In this document: positions 18,097 to 27,428 of the stretch, piece by piece
Layout: the number at the start of each line of letters is the position of its first letter
How positions within the stretch are numbered: position 1 is the stretch's first letter
Position numbers and translations under genes: made by a program
Source of the DNA: JAISFI01 sp031552425
GTDB lineage: Bacteria > Bacteroidota > Bacteroidia > Bacteroidales > Azobacteroidaceae
Direction of reading: 5' to 3'
Assembly (NCBI GenBank): GCA_031552425.1
Contig: JAVBMM010000085.1
Coordinates: 1 to 47,943 of the forward strand
Length of the DNA: 47,943 nt
Notes under the pieces: model-generated
Databases searched by the model: none
Told to the model about the DNA's origin: nothing
What the model saw: only the letters and a program-made list of their open reading frames with translations

Positions 18097-21000
18097 TTAC
18101 TGTCCGCAGCAGTTTTTGTATTTTTTTCCGCTTCCACAAGGACAGGGATCATTTCTTCCTACTCTTTTTTCCACGCGAATCGGTTCAGTACGGCGTTGTT
18201 GTGGACCTACAGGAGGCATTCCCGGTTGTTGGGGTTGTCCGCTTGCGACATCATCTTTTTGTGTGCGATACTTACTGTAATCTGTTTTAGTTTCAGGAGC
18301 AGCCTGGCGCACGTTTTGAGGATCTCTTACCGGAATTTGTCCACGCATTAGGATAGCGACAGATTTTTTATTCATATCTTCCACCATTCCTTTGAACAGA
18401 TTGAAAGATTCCAATTTGTAGATCAAAAGCGGATCTTTGTTTTCGTAGCTGGCATTTTGCACTGAATGCCGCAAATCATCCATTTCCCTAAGATGTTCTT
18501 TCCATGATTCGTCGATGGTGTGTAGTAAAATGGATTTTTCGAATGTTTGAACAATTTCCTTACAATCTGTTTCGTATGCTTTTTTCAAATCACAAGACAA
18601 GTTGTACACACGTTTTCCATCAGATATAGGAATTAAAATCTTCTCGTATTTATTTCCTTGATTTTCATAAACGTCTTTGATGACTGGTAGGGCGGTTTGC
18701 GCCATCCTGTCCATTTTTCGTTTGAAATTATCTAAAGCTGTATTGAAGACATCTTCTATTAAATCATCTGTTTTAATGGATCTGAATTTTTCTGTATCTA
18801 CAGGAGAATCTATGGCGAAAGTTGTAAACAAATCCATCTTGAACCCTTCAAAATCGTTGTTTTGTATGTGTTGTTCCACGATAGATGCCGAAGTATCATA
18901 CAACATATTAACTACATCCAATCCGATCCGTTCTCCCATTAAGGCGTGTTTACGACGAGAATAAACTACTTCCCGTTGAGAATTCATTACGTCATCGTAT
19001 TCCAGTAAACGTTTCCTGATTCCGAAGTTGTTTTCTTCCACTTTCTTTTGAGCGCGTTCTACTGATTTATTTAACATGCTGTGTTCCAATACTTCGTCAT
19101 CCTTGAAACCCAACTTATCCATCCAACTGGATATTTTATCGGTGGCGAATAAACGCATCAATTCGTCTTCCAAAGAAACGAAAAAGATGGAAGAACCTGG
19201 ATCTCCCTGACGTCCGGAACGTCCTCTTAACTGACGGTCTACGCGGCGCGATTCATGCCTTTCCGTACCAACAATAGCTAATCCTCCGGCTGCTTTCACT
19301 TCAGGAGAAAGTTTAATGTCAGTACCTCGTCCTGCCATGTTGGTGGCAATGGTTACAGCTCCGGTTTGCCCTGCTTGAGCTACAATTTCCGCTTCTTTCT
19401 GGTGTAATTTGGCATTCAGAACGTTGTGCTTAATTTTTCTCATATTAAGCATCCTGCTGAGTAATTCCGAATATTCTACAGAAGTAGTACCAACCAGAAC
19501 AGGACGACCTGCTTCTACAAGTCTTGTAATTTCTTCAATTACTGCATTGTATTTAGCTCGTTGTGTTTTGTAAATATGGTCATTCATGTCTATCCGGGAG
19601 ATTGGACGATTGGTAGGTATCACTACTACATCTAATTTGTAGATATCCCAAAATTCTCCGGCTTCTGTTTCTGCCGTACCAGTCATCCCCGCTAATTTGT
19701 GATACATGCGGAAATAATTTTGTAGTGTGATGGTGGCGAAAGTTTGTGTAGCAGCTTCTACCGTAACACGTTCTTTAGCTTCTATAGCTTGGTGGAGTCC
19801 GTCAGAATAACGCCGTCCTTCCATAATACGTCCGGTTTGCTCATCAACGATTTTTACTTTGTTGTCGATAACAACGTATTCATCATCTTTTTCAAAAAGA
19901 CAGTAAGCTTTTAGTAATTGATTAATGGTGTGAACACGTTCCGATTTAATGGCATAGTTTTGCATTAATTCGTCTTTTTTTGCCTGTTTTTCTTCTGATG
20001 AAAGTTTGCCGTTTTCGAGTTCTGCTAATTGAGCGGCAATATCAGGTAGTACAAAAAATTCCGGATCATCTGAATCTCCGGTTAATAAATCTATTCCTTT
20101 ATCTGTTAAATCGATGGAATTGTTTTTTTCGTCAATCACAAAAAACAAAGGATCGGTGATAATATGCATTTCCTTATTTTGTTGCTGCATATAAAATTCT
20201 TCCGTTTTTAGCATGGCTGATTTGACCCCATGTTCACTAAGGAATTTAATCAACGGTTTGTATTTGGGCATCCCTTTATATGACCGGTATAACAAAACAC
20301 TTCCTTCTTCTTGAACTTTAGGGTCATCAGAAGATATTTTTTGTTTGGCTTCCAATAATAACTTGTTGCATAAGCTTTTTTGTACGTTGACAATATTTTC
20401 CACTTTGGAACGGAATTGTTCAAAAAGTTGGTCTTCTCCTTTTGGAACAGGCCCCGAAATAATTAATGGGGTACGGGCATCGTCAATCAATACCGAGTCA
20501 ACCTCATCCACAATGGCGTAATTATGTTTGCGTTGTACCAAATCGTTGGGACTAACAGCCATGTTGTCACGCAAATAATCGAATCCAAATTCATTGTTAG
20601 TACCGAAAGTGATATCTGCTTCATAAGCCATCCGGCGTTCGTCAGAGTTAGGTTGATGTTTATCTATACAATCTACGGAAAGCCCGTGGAACATGTACAA
20701 AGGTCCCATCCATTCTGAGTCACGTTTAGACAAGTAATCGTTTACAGTTACTATGTGTACTCCGTTTCCTGTAAGTGCATTGAGGAAAACCGGCAAGGTA
20801 GCTACAAGCGTTTTTCCTTCTCCGGTAGCCATTTCTGCGATTTTACCCTTGTGTAATACTGCTCCTCCGAATAATTGAACATCGTAGTGAATCATATCCC
20901 AAGTGATTTCATTTCCTCCGGCTTTCCAGTGATTCAGGTAAATAGCTTTATCTCCTTCAATACTTACAAAATCATGTTTAACAGCTAATTTCCGGTCAAA

Positions 21001-21399
21001 ATCAGTTGCCGTTACAATGATTTGTTCGTTTTCTTTGAATCTTTTTGCTGTATCTTTGACGATGGCAAATGTTTCGGGTAGGACTTCCTCTAAAACTTTC
21101 TCATATTTTTCGAGGATTTCTTTTTCTATATGGTCGATTTCATTCCATATTTTTTCCCGTTGTTCGAGTTCTATACTTTCTATTTCGGCTCTTAGAGAAC
21201 TTACTTTGTTTTTTTCTTCCGCTACATAATCTTGAATCCGTTGCCTGATTTCGTCTGTTTTGGTTCTCAGCTCGTCGTTACTCAGGTCTTTGATTGTTTC
21301 GTATGCCTCGTTGACTTTGGCAATATAAGGTGCAAATTCTTTGGAATCGCGTTGTGCTTTATTGCCGAATAATTTTGATAAAATATCATTGAATCCCAT
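18097..21399 (-). CDS. secA: Preprotein translocase ATPase SecA
   Basis: Motor ATPase that drives preproteins through SecYEG. The 1100 residues are long compared with E. coli (901) but normal for Bacteroidota. Visible elements: Walker A MATGEGKTLVA, DEVDSVLIDDARTPL (Walker B/DEAD-like), the helicase motif TNMAGRGTDIKL, HESRRVDRQLRGRSGRQGD, and the C-terminal SEC-C zinc motif CPCGSGKKYKNCC that contacts SecB and lipids. The C-terminal linker is rich in Pro and Gln. It is the last gene of a minus-strand run with a phosphatase-fold protein (53 bases upstream), an Lnb-like protein and an exosortase. Confidence 0.98.
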   Translation of the reverse strand: MGFNDILSKLFGNKAQRDSKEFAPYIAKVNEAYETIKDLSNDELRTKTDEIRQRIQDYVAEEKNKVSSLRAEIESIELEQREKIWNEIDHIEKEILEKYEKVLEEVLPETFAIVKDTAKRFKENEQIIVTATDFDRKLAVKHDFVSIEGDKAIYLNHWKAGGNEITWDMIHYDVQLFGGAVLHKGKIAEMATGEGKTLVATLPVFLNALTGNGVHIVTVNDYLSKRDSEWMGPLYMFHGLSVDCIDKHQPNSDERRMAYEADITFGTNNEFGFDYLRDNMAVSPNDLVQRKHNYAIVDEVDSVLIDDARTPLIISGPVPKGEDQLFEQFRSKVENIVNVQKSLCNKLLLEAKQKISSDDPKVQEEGSVLLYRSYKGMPKYKPLIKFLSEHGVKSAMLKTEEFYMQQQNKEMHIITDPLFFVIDEKNNSIDLTDKGIDLLTGDSDDPEFFVLPDIAAQLAELENGKLSSEEKQAKKDELMQNYAIKSERVHTINQLLKAYCLFEKDDEYVVIDNKVKIVDEQTGRIMEGRRYSDGLHQAIEAKERVTVEAATQTFATITLQNYFRMYHKLAGMTGTAETEAGEFWDIYKLDVVVIPTNRPISRIDMNDHIYKTQRAKYNAVIEEITRLVEAGRPVLVGTTSVEYSELLSRMLNMRKIKHNVLNAKLHQKEAEIVAQAGQTGAVTIATNMAGRGTDIKLSPEVKAAGGLAIVGTERHESRRVDRQLRGRSGRQGDPGSSIFFVSLEDELMRLFATDKISSWMDKLGFKDDEVLEHSMLNKSVERAQKKVEENNFGIRKRLLEYDDVMNSQREVVYSRRKHALMGERIGLDVVNMLYDTSASIVEQHIQNNDFEGFKMDLFTTFAIDSPVDTEKFRSIKTDDLIEDVFNTALDNFKRKMDRMAQTALPVIKDVYENQGNKYEKILIPISDGKRVYNLSCDLKKAYETDCKEIVQTFEKSILLHTIDESWKEHLREMDDLRHSVQNASYENKDPLLIYKLESFNLFKGMVEDMNKKSVAILMRGQIPVRDPQNVRQAAPETKTDYSKYRTQKDDVASGQPQQPGMPPVGPQQRRTEPIRVEKRVGRNDPCPCGSGKKYKNCCGQ

Positions 21400-21452
21400 G
21401 TCTTCTTAATTACTTAATTATTTATGTTATAAAAAACTTCTCACTTCAAACT

Positions 21453-23063
21453 TCATGGAAGAATAAATTCTTCCAATGGAAGTTCTTTGGCCGCATTGGG
21501 AGGCCTGATTCTTAATACATGTGTGATTGTTGGGGCTATTTGAGTAGCTTTTACCGGACTGCTGATGATTTGGGGTTTTACATTATGTCCGAAAAAAATA
21601 AGGGGAGAAATGATCGGATTGCTTCTTAGTTGTTTGTTTTGAGAAGAATCTTGTTCATTTGATAATATCCAGCCCGGTTGGAGTTCTAAAATAATATCTC
21701 CAGTGATAGATTTATATGATCCATTTCTGAAACGAGCTACATTTTCATTCCAGTTTCCGTATAGAGTTTCAGTTAATGTGGCAACATCCTGTACTCCACT
21801 GAATTGAATGGTAAATTCAGCTGCTTTTCGTTGTATTTCTCCCAGAGGAATTTGCTTGTCTTCTATCAATTTATGATTGAGGAATATTTGATTTTGATAG
21901 AATCCTAATACCCAATTCCCTTGTCCATAAACTGACATTAAGTACATATTAAGCAAAGCGGTGCATCTTTCCGGATAAAATTTTCCGGCAGGAGGTAACA
22001 CATCCTTATTGATTTCTCCTTGTTCAAAATAACCTGTTGAGGATATATATACCAGGGTATTTTTTAATCCCACATGTTTTTCGGCCAAAGACAATAATTC
22101 TTCTATTTCTTTATCCAAGCGATAATATGTATCCTGTATTTCGTAAGAAAATTCTTTGTTGGTAGCGTCTTTATAATTTCCTGCATAATATGTCAGCAAT
22201 AGCATGCTTGGGTACGTCCTTGTACCGAAGTCAGCGTATTGGAAAAAACGTCCAGCTAATTTTGTAACCTCTTTGTTAACTAACGGGCTGGTTTTGAATT
22301 GCAGGTATTTATCTTTGGAGAAAAATGTATAATGAAAAGTATTAATTCCTTGTGTATATGGAAAAGCGCCATATGTATTTGATGCCGGTTGCCAAGAGGA
22401 TTGATCTATGGTATATGCGAGAGATTCGGTTGAATTATATCTTTCTACATACCAGGGAATGTCTTTATAATAGGTAGAAGTTGCCCATTTTCCATTGTAA
22501 TTTTCAATCCAGAAAGCAGCATTTGCAGCATGTCCTCCGGAAATAATGGCTTGTTCGGCTTCCGGTGCTATTGCAAAAACTAAGCTTCTTCCTCCGGATG
22601 CAACTTTGAGTTCATCGGCAATTGTAGAACTCATCAAGTTTTTAGGAGAAAAGGTTTCAGAAGTATAATTTCCCAGAAATTCGGGATCATATAAAATAGA
22701 GACTTCCCGCTGTTTGTCCCAATCAAATTTTTTATTTCCCGTAATACCGTGATAATATGGATTAGTCCCGGTGAAAATTGTTGCGAATGAAGATGCAGAT
22801 GATATTTCCGGATAATCATATTTCACTTGCCGGTATACCGCTCCTTCATTTAATAAGCGTTTAAAACCTTTATTTCCAAATGATTGCAAACAATATTGTA
22901 GATAATCCCCTCGTAATTGATCAATTGTGATGCCGATAATCAGTTTGGGAGCTTGTATTTGCTCTTGTGTTTGTGCTTGCGGAGAGGTAATACTCAATAC
23001 TGACAACAAAGAAGCCGCCAGCTTTTTCCAGGAAATTTTTATTTGATATTTATGTTGTTGCAC
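21453..23063 (-). CDS. Alkaline-phosphatase-superfamily protein with degenerate metal site (probable pseudoenzyme)
   Basis: Exported protein of 536 residues with a signal sequence (about residues 10-31, ending SPQAQT). The start is a GTG at 23063, overlapping the upstream Lnb-like gene by 14 bases; the next in-frame Met would remove the signal peptide. The fold is recognisable: LIIGITIDQLRGDYL (Asp48), IFTGTNPYYHGITGN, EIQDTYYRLDKEIEELL and the C-terminal PPNAAKELP. However, the usual Asp/His metal ligands appear replaced. The TDYxGH position reads AGNYKDATN (Asn296, Ala300), the TADHG position reads SSTGY (Thr343, Gly344), and the nucleophile loop is SSASSFATIFTG. It therefore may bind rather than hydrolyse a substrate. 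It lies in a run with exosortase, Lnb and SecA. Confidence 0.8.
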   Translation of the reverse strand: MQQHKYQIKISWKKLAASLLSVLSITSPQAQTQEQIQAPKLIIGITIDQLRGDYLQYCLQSFGNKGFKRLLNEGAVYRQVKYDYPEISSASSFATIFTGTNPYYHGITGNKKFDWDKQREVSILYDPEFLGNYTSETFSPKNLMSSTIADELKVASGGRSLVFAIAPEAEQAIISGGHAANAAFWIENYNGKWATSTYYKDIPWYVERYNSTESLAYTIDQSSWQPASNTYGAFPYTQGINTFHYTFFSKDKYLQFKTSPLVNKEVTKLAGRFFQYADFGTRTYPSMLLLTYYAGNYKDATNKEFSYEIQDTYYRLDKEIEELLSLAEKHVGLKNTLVYISSTGYFEQGEINKDVLPPAGKFYPERCTALLNMYLMSVYGQGNWVLGFYQNQIFLNHKLIEDKQIPLGEIQRKAAEFTIQFSGVQDVATLTETLYGNWNENVARFRNGSYKSITGDIILELQPGWILSNEQDSSQNKQLRSNPIISPLIFFGHNVKPQIISSPVKATQIAPTITHVLRIRPPNAAKELPLEEFILP

Positions 23064-24270
23064 GTTTCTTTAGTTCGCTTAAAATATTGAATCCCGACCT
23101 GATCCAAATACAGGAAGCCATAATGATAGCCGCTCCGGGAATATCTTGCGGTAAAATGAAGCAAATAGTCATGAATACCGACAAAACTGCAAAGTTAATC
23201 AAATGATACCAATATGTAAACTTTCTGCAAAAATTTATACCAAAAAGAATGGCTCCTATCAAATGCAAGGGATGAAGCCAAATGATATTATAATTCGGAA
23301 AAGTACAGGGATGTGTGGAAATAAAACAAATGAATGATACAATACATCCTGCAATACCGGCCACAGAAAAAAGTATAATATCAATTCCCTTGTATAACCT
23401 GTTTTTTCTGAATCCGTAATAAGTAAAACCGGCAATTATCAGCAATAAAATGATGGAAGCCGTTACAGGAGAAAAAAGAAACATATTCTTTTTCGGTATT
23501 ATCTCTTCACTTTCTTCTAAAATGGTCTTTCTTGATTTTACCAATGGGTATGAAACGGAATCATTTGATATCTTGGCACTATCAAAAGCATTCATTAACT
23601 TTACAGGTAAAAACATTTCCGTACGGGCTCCAATAATACTGTCAGCTCCGCTTCCAATGACCAGATCGATTCCAAATTTGAGCCACGGATAAGGTTGAGT
23701 ACACTGATGCACTAATTTCCTTAAAGTGGTCTTCTCTTTTTGTTCCGGATATTGGATGTGCATTCCGGATATATTTTCTATGATATCTCTTGGACGGGTG
23801 GTGCAGTTGTCAAAGAAATAATTGTACCTGTATTTTCTGTTTTCAGGTAAAGCATTGTTGTTTAGAAAGTCGAAAATTGATTGTTTTTCTTCACCTGAAA
23901 GATTTAGTATTTGTTCTTCAATGCGTGCATTGTCTATTGCATAATCAGATATGAAGTGGTCATAGCGTTGGATTCCTAAAATATAATCTGTTTCTCCTTT
24001 GACAAATTTGTAAATAAAATGAGGTTGGGAGGAATCAAAATATCCGTAATTATATACGGCATCCAAATGTAGAGAATCGCTTTTGATGCGAATGGCAGTA
24101 TGCCCGAAAATGGCGTAAACAGCTTTATCCCGTGGGTAAACCGTTAATAAGCTAACTACAGCATTGTTATCCAAAGGTAATATTTGAGAAAATGGCGTTT
24201 GTGTAAAAATAAAAGAAAGCATGAAGAATATGCCGCATTTCTTTTTTATTGCAGATAGGTATTTTTTCAT
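23050..24270 (-). CDS. Lnb/DUF4105-type membrane protein (lipoprotein N-acyltransferase-like)
   Basis: Protein of 406 residues with an N-terminal signal or anchor, a periplasmic domain (about 35-260) and four or five C-terminal membrane segments (about 275-395). The periplasmic domain carries AIFGHTAIRI (His57) and FFDNCTTRPRDI (Cys156), the conserved His and Cys of the Lnb N-terminal periplasmic domain (DUF4105). Members have been linked to lipoprotein N-acylation in Bacteroides. I chose ATG 24270 because it overlaps the exosortase stop in an ATGA (24270-24267) and gives a normal signal sequence; the frame is open 39 bases further upstream. It overlaps the next gene by 14 bases. Confidence 0.8.
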   Translation of the reverse strand: MKKYLSAIKKKCGIFFMLSFIFTQTPFSQILPLDNNAVVSLLTVYPRDKAVYAIFGHTAIRIKSDSLHLDAVYNYGYFDSSQPHFIYKFVKGETDYILGIQRYDHFISDYAIDNARIEEQILNLSGEEKQSIFDFLNNNALPENRKYRYNYFFDNCTTRPRDIIENISGMHIQYPEQKEKTTLRKLVHQCTQPYPWLKFGIDLVIGSGADSIIGARTEMFLPVKLMNAFDSAKISNDSVSYPLVKSRKTILEESEEIIPKKNMFLFSPVTASIILLLIIAGFTYYGFRKNRLYKGIDIILFSVAGIAGCIVSFICFISTHPCTFPNYNIIWLHPLHLIGAILFGINFCRKFTYWYHLINFAVLSVFMTICFILPQDIPGAAIIMASCIWIRSGFNILSELKKRATT

Positions 24271-24839
24271 ATGGATGGTTTTCTTATTTTTTCTTCCCAG
24301 TACACCCACAAAATGAAGATAATTCCATAATAAAGGTACCTGAAAAGCCCTTCATGTAGGAAGTCAAACCATTCTGCATGATGGCGGGTTAAAAATAATA
24401 TCAAAGATATACGTAATATATTATATACCCAGAGGATAAGTGCTCCTAAAGGGATGTACCATAGTTTTTTTTTCCATGGACCTGGATATAACAGCATAAT
24501 TGATAAAAATATATATAATTGTTTGACTCCTGTGCATCCCCAAATGACGCTTAATTTGATCTTGGCATCCCAAAAATACAATCTTACATCATATAAAAAA
24601 AAGTTATCTGTACCCGGGAATAGAGAACAAAACCTGTAAATTTGTTTTGCCGTCCACTGAGATAAACAATAGAACTGAGAAGTTAAATCAATACCAAAAA
24701 TAGCAATCCTTTGGTCTTTTACATCTGCATCTACCGCCCATTTCCAGAGAAAGTGAGTGGTGAAAAGAATAACAAGGAAATATATAATCCCTTTGTATTG
24801 CTTAAATAAAACGATCAGCCTATCTATATACTTTTTCAT
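24267..24839 (-). CDS. Exosortase/archaeosortase family protein
   Basis: Integral membrane cysteine transpeptidase-like protein of 190 residues with about five or six hydrophobic segments. The exosortase triad is visible in order: Cys102 in WGCTGVKQ, Arg143 in YNILRISL and His162 in FLHEGLFRYLYY. The family cleaves a C-terminal sorting signal (PEP-CTERM-like) from exported proteins. No protein in this window has an obvious short C-terminal motif, membrane segment and basic tail to serve as its substrate. It is the first gene of the minus-strand run ending in secA, and its start faces coaX across a 73-base divergent region. Confidence 0.9.
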   Translation of the reverse strand: MKKYIDRLIVLFKQYKGIIYFLVILFTTHFLWKWAVDADVKDQRIAIFGIDLTSQFYCLSQWTAKQIYRFCSLFPGTDNFFLYDVRLYFWDAKIKLSVIWGCTGVKQLYIFLSIMLLYPGPWKKKLWYIPLGALILWVYNILRISLILFLTRHHAEWFDFLHEGLFRYLYYGIIFILWVYWEEKIRKPSI

Positions 24840-24850
24840 TTTTCAAGGCG

Positions 24851-24858
24851 CAAAGTTA
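24851..24858 (-). promoter_or_regulatory. -7 box for the exosortase-Lnb-secA run
   Basis: TAACTTTG on the minus strand, a full TAnnTTTG match, 11 bases before the exosortase ATG. A convincing -33 box is not seen. It lies back-to-back with the coaX box at 24882-24889. Confidence 0.5.
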
Positions 24859-24881
24859 GTATGTTTTTCAATATTTTACCG

Positions 24882-24889
24882 TACATTTG
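24882..24889 (+). promoter_or_regulatory. -7 box for the coaX operon
   Basis: TACATTTG, a full TAnnTTTG match, 23 bases before the coaX ATG. The -33 region is weak (GTTAG at 24855-24859). Confidence 0.5.
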
Positions 24890-24912
24890 CATCGTTTTTA
24901 CGGAAAAAATAA

Positions 24913-25641
24913 ATGAACATAGTTATAGATCAGGGAAATACATCTTCAAAAGTAGCTTTGTTTGACAAGGATAAATTGATGATATCATTTATTTTTAAGC
25001 CGTTAAAAGAAAGCCACATTACAAAAATACTTCACCAATATTCTCCTCGTTATGGGATTTTGAGTTCTGTGACGGAAATAGATAAATCTATTGTTGCTAT
25101 TTTAGAAGAATATTTGGAAAGGTTTATTGTTTTGGATGAGTTTGTTCCATTGCCTGTGCAGGTAATGTATACTACTCCGGATACTTTAGGTAAAGACAGG
25201 ATTGCTTCTGTTGTAGCAGCTTATGCTGAGCAGCCTGGTAAGAATGTTTTAATTATTGACGCAGGTACAGCTATTACTTATGATTTTTTGGAAGCCGAAG
25301 GTAGATATTTAGGTGGAAATATATCTCCGGGAATGACTACTCGTTTCAAATCGTTAAAAACATTTACCAAACGGTTGCCTTTGTATGATGAATTGGGTGA
25401 TCTTCCGGATATTGGATACAGTACCGAAACAGCTATCCGGTTGGGAGTCGTTAAAGGAATTATTTATGAAATGGATGCTTATATAAACGAATATAAGTTA
25501 AAGTATCCGGGGCTTTTGGTTTTTTTAACAGGAGGACATTCATTTTATTTTGAAACAAAGTTAAAAAATTCCACCTTTGCGGATGTAAATTTGGTATTGA
25601 AAGGATTAAACAGAATATTGAATTATAATGTCAAAAACTAA
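24913..25641 (+). CDS. coaX: Type III pantothenate kinase
   Basis: First step of CoA biosynthesis, phosphorylating pantothenate. The 242 residues fit the CoaX family. The ASKHA-fold phosphate loops are visible: DQGNTSSK at the N-terminus, IIDAGTAITYDF in the middle, GGNISPGMTTRFKSL, and TGGHS near the C-terminus. It is the first gene of a plus-strand run with envelope genes, and its last 14 bases overlap the outer-membrane protein gene. Confidence 0.95.
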   Translation: MNIVIDQGNTSSKVALFDKDKLMISFIFKPLKESHITKILHQYSPRYGILSSVTEIDKSIVAILEEYLERFIVLDEFVPLPVQVMYTTPDTLGKDRIASVVAAYAEQPGKNVLIIDAGTAITYDFLEAEGRYLGGNISPGMTTRFKSLKTFTKRLPLYDELGDLPDIGYSTETAIRLGVVKGIIYEMDAYINEYKLKYPGLLVFLTGGHSFYFETKLKNSTFADVNLVLKGLNRILNYNVKN

Positions 25642-26848
25642 GTACATTTTGTTGTTCGTTGCAATCTTGGGATTGCAATTTTCTCTCCAGGCTCAGGGAA
25701 ATAGTACTAATTCTCCCTATTCCCGTTATGGATACGGAATATTAGAAGACCAATCTTCTGCTGCCGGACATGCTATGGGAGGTTTGGGTTATGGCTTGAG
25801 GAAGTCAAATATGATTAATCCGATGAATCCGGCTTCATATTCTGCTGTGGATTCGCTTACATTCCTTTTCGATATGGGAGCGGATTTTCAAATAGTTAAA
25901 ATGAAAGAAGGAGTCAATAAGCAAAAAGATTTTAATGGAAATATTAAAAATATCAACTTATTGTTTCCTTTAGGGAAAGGATTTGCATTCAGCGCCGGAT
26001 TTTTACCGGTTACAAGTGTGGGGTATGAATATGGAGAAATCCAGTCTTATGGACAAAATAGTTATTCTGGAAGCGGTGGTTTCACGGAAGTATATGGAGG
26101 GGTAGCTTATAAATATAGGAGCTTTTCTTTGGGTGTCAATCTGGGCTATTTATTTGGTGATATAGAACATTACACTTATACGCAAACAGCAGCAAGTTAC
26201 AATCCTTACCGAGATTCTATTATAATACGTTCTCATGATTTTGCGTATAATTTTGGTGTACAGCAAATATTTTCTCTTGAAAATAATAAGAAATTGATTT
26301 TAGGTGCTTCTTATAGTCCTAAGCTAAAAATGACCGCTAAAGGAACGGAATCTCAATGGATTGGTGGTCAACAAATAAGAAAATCTGTAACTTCGGATAA
26401 TGAATTCGATATGGCTCAAAAAATTGGAGTTGGAGCCAGTTTGAGCGATGAGAAATTACTTGTCGGAGCAGATTTTTTATGGGAAAATTGGGCAGATGCG
26501 AAAATGAATGGAGTGACAGATACTTTGAATAACCGTATCAGGGTTTCAGCCGGAGCAGAATTTACTCCCAATGCTCGTAACCGTAATTTTTTTAATCGTG
26601 TCAATTACCGGATAGGGGGATATTATTCTAATTCATATATAACAACTGAAGCCGGAGGAAAATATAATGAATTTGGCATCAGTGTGGGGCTTGGATTGCC
26701 GATATATAACAAATCGGTTTTACACCTTTCTTTTGATTATGTGAATGTAAATCCTACCATATCAGGAGGTTTGACTGAAAATTATTTTAAAATAACACTC
26801 AACTATACATTTAATGAAACTTGGTTCAGAAAATGGAAGTTGCATTAA
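25628..26848 (+). CDS. Outer-membrane beta-barrel protein of unknown function
   Basis: Exported protein of 406 residues with a clear signal peptide (MSKTKYILLFVAILGLQFSLQ, cleavage near QAQG). The mature part is rich in aromatic and alternating residues typical of amphipathic beta strands and ends in a Phe/Trp-rich strand with Lys-Leu-His. The N-terminal NSPYSRYGYGILEDQ and the glycine-rich MGGLGYGLRKSNMINPMNP are FadL/OmpP1-like. I do not recognise a specific function. The position between coaX and lptC, overlapping both (14 and 35 bases), indicates tight translational coupling and an envelope role. Confidence 0.8.
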   Translation: MSKTKYILLFVAILGLQFSLQAQGNSTNSPYSRYGYGILEDQSSAAGHAMGGLGYGLRKSNMINPMNPASYSAVDSLTFLFDMGADFQIVKMKEGVNKQKDFNGNIKNINLLFPLGKGFAFSAGFLPVTSVGYEYGEIQSYGQNSYSGSGGFTEVYGGVAYKYRSFSLGVNLGYLFGDIEHYTYTQTAASYNPYRDSIIIRSHDFAYNFGVQQIFSLENNKKLILGASYSPKLKMTAKGTESQWIGGQQIRKSVTSDNEFDMAQKIGVGASLSDEKLLVGADFLWENWADAKMNGVTDTLNNRIRVSAGAEFTPNARNRNFFNRVNYRIGGYYSNSYITTEAGGKYNEFGISVGLGLPIYNKSVLHLSFDYVNVNPTISGGLTENYFKITLNYTFNETWFRKWKLH

Positions 26849-27428
26849 GCATATCTTCAGGTTCAGAAAAACGCTGTTTGTTTGTTCTGTTTTTATTCTT
26901 TTAGCAAGCGCATGTGGAAAAGATAAAACAGAAATGGTGGGGCTTAAGTTCGATCCGGAAACAACTCCGGTAGTTCATACGGAAGGGGTTGCCACTTTGA
27001 TATCAGATTCCGGAATTACCCGTTACCGGATGCAAACTAAGGTTTGGGATGTTTACTCGAAAGCAAAAGAACCTTTCTGGCGTTTTCCGGAAAAGATATA
27101 TATGGAGCGTTTCGATACTCTGTTTAATGTAGAAGGTAGCATAGAAGCTGATACCGCCTATTATTTTATGCGAAAAAAAATCTGGAAATTGATTGGAAAT
27201 GTGAAGGTACTCAATTTGGAAGGTGAAACTTTTGAAACCAGTGAGTTGTATTGGGAGCAAAGAAGAGGAGAATTTTATACAGATAAATTTGTCCGGGTGC
27301 TACGAAAAGATGAAGAAATTACAGGAATAGGATTTCGTTCTAATCAGGAAATGACTGATTTTAGTTTTTATAAATCCGGAGTACTTCTGAATGTGAAAGA
27401 AGATAATTCAAATGATACTATTCCATAA
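26814..27428 (+). CDS. lptC: LPS export periplasmic protein LptC (lipoprotein form)
   Basis: Protein of 204 residues expected to form part of the periplasmic bridge that passes lipopolysaccharide from the inner-membrane ABC transporter to LptA/LptD. A lipobox, LLASAC, places the lipidated Cys at residue 34 after an unusually long basic N-region, reflecting a start inside the preceding gene (35-base overlap). The body is a beta-jellyroll-type LptC domain with YRMQTKVWDVYSK and alternating hydrophobic strands ending at YKSGVLLN. The CorC-like gene starts at the very next base. Confidence 0.85.
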   Translation: MKLGSENGSCIKHIFRFRKTLFVCSVFILLASACGKDKTEMVGLKFDPETTPVVHTEGVATLISDSGITRYRMQTKVWDVYSKAKEPFWRFPEKIYMERFDTLFNVEGSIEADTAYYFMRKKIWKLIGNVKVLNLEGETFETSELYWEQRRGEFYTDKFVRVLRKDEEITGIGFRSNQEMTDFSFYKSGVLLNVKEDNSNDTIP

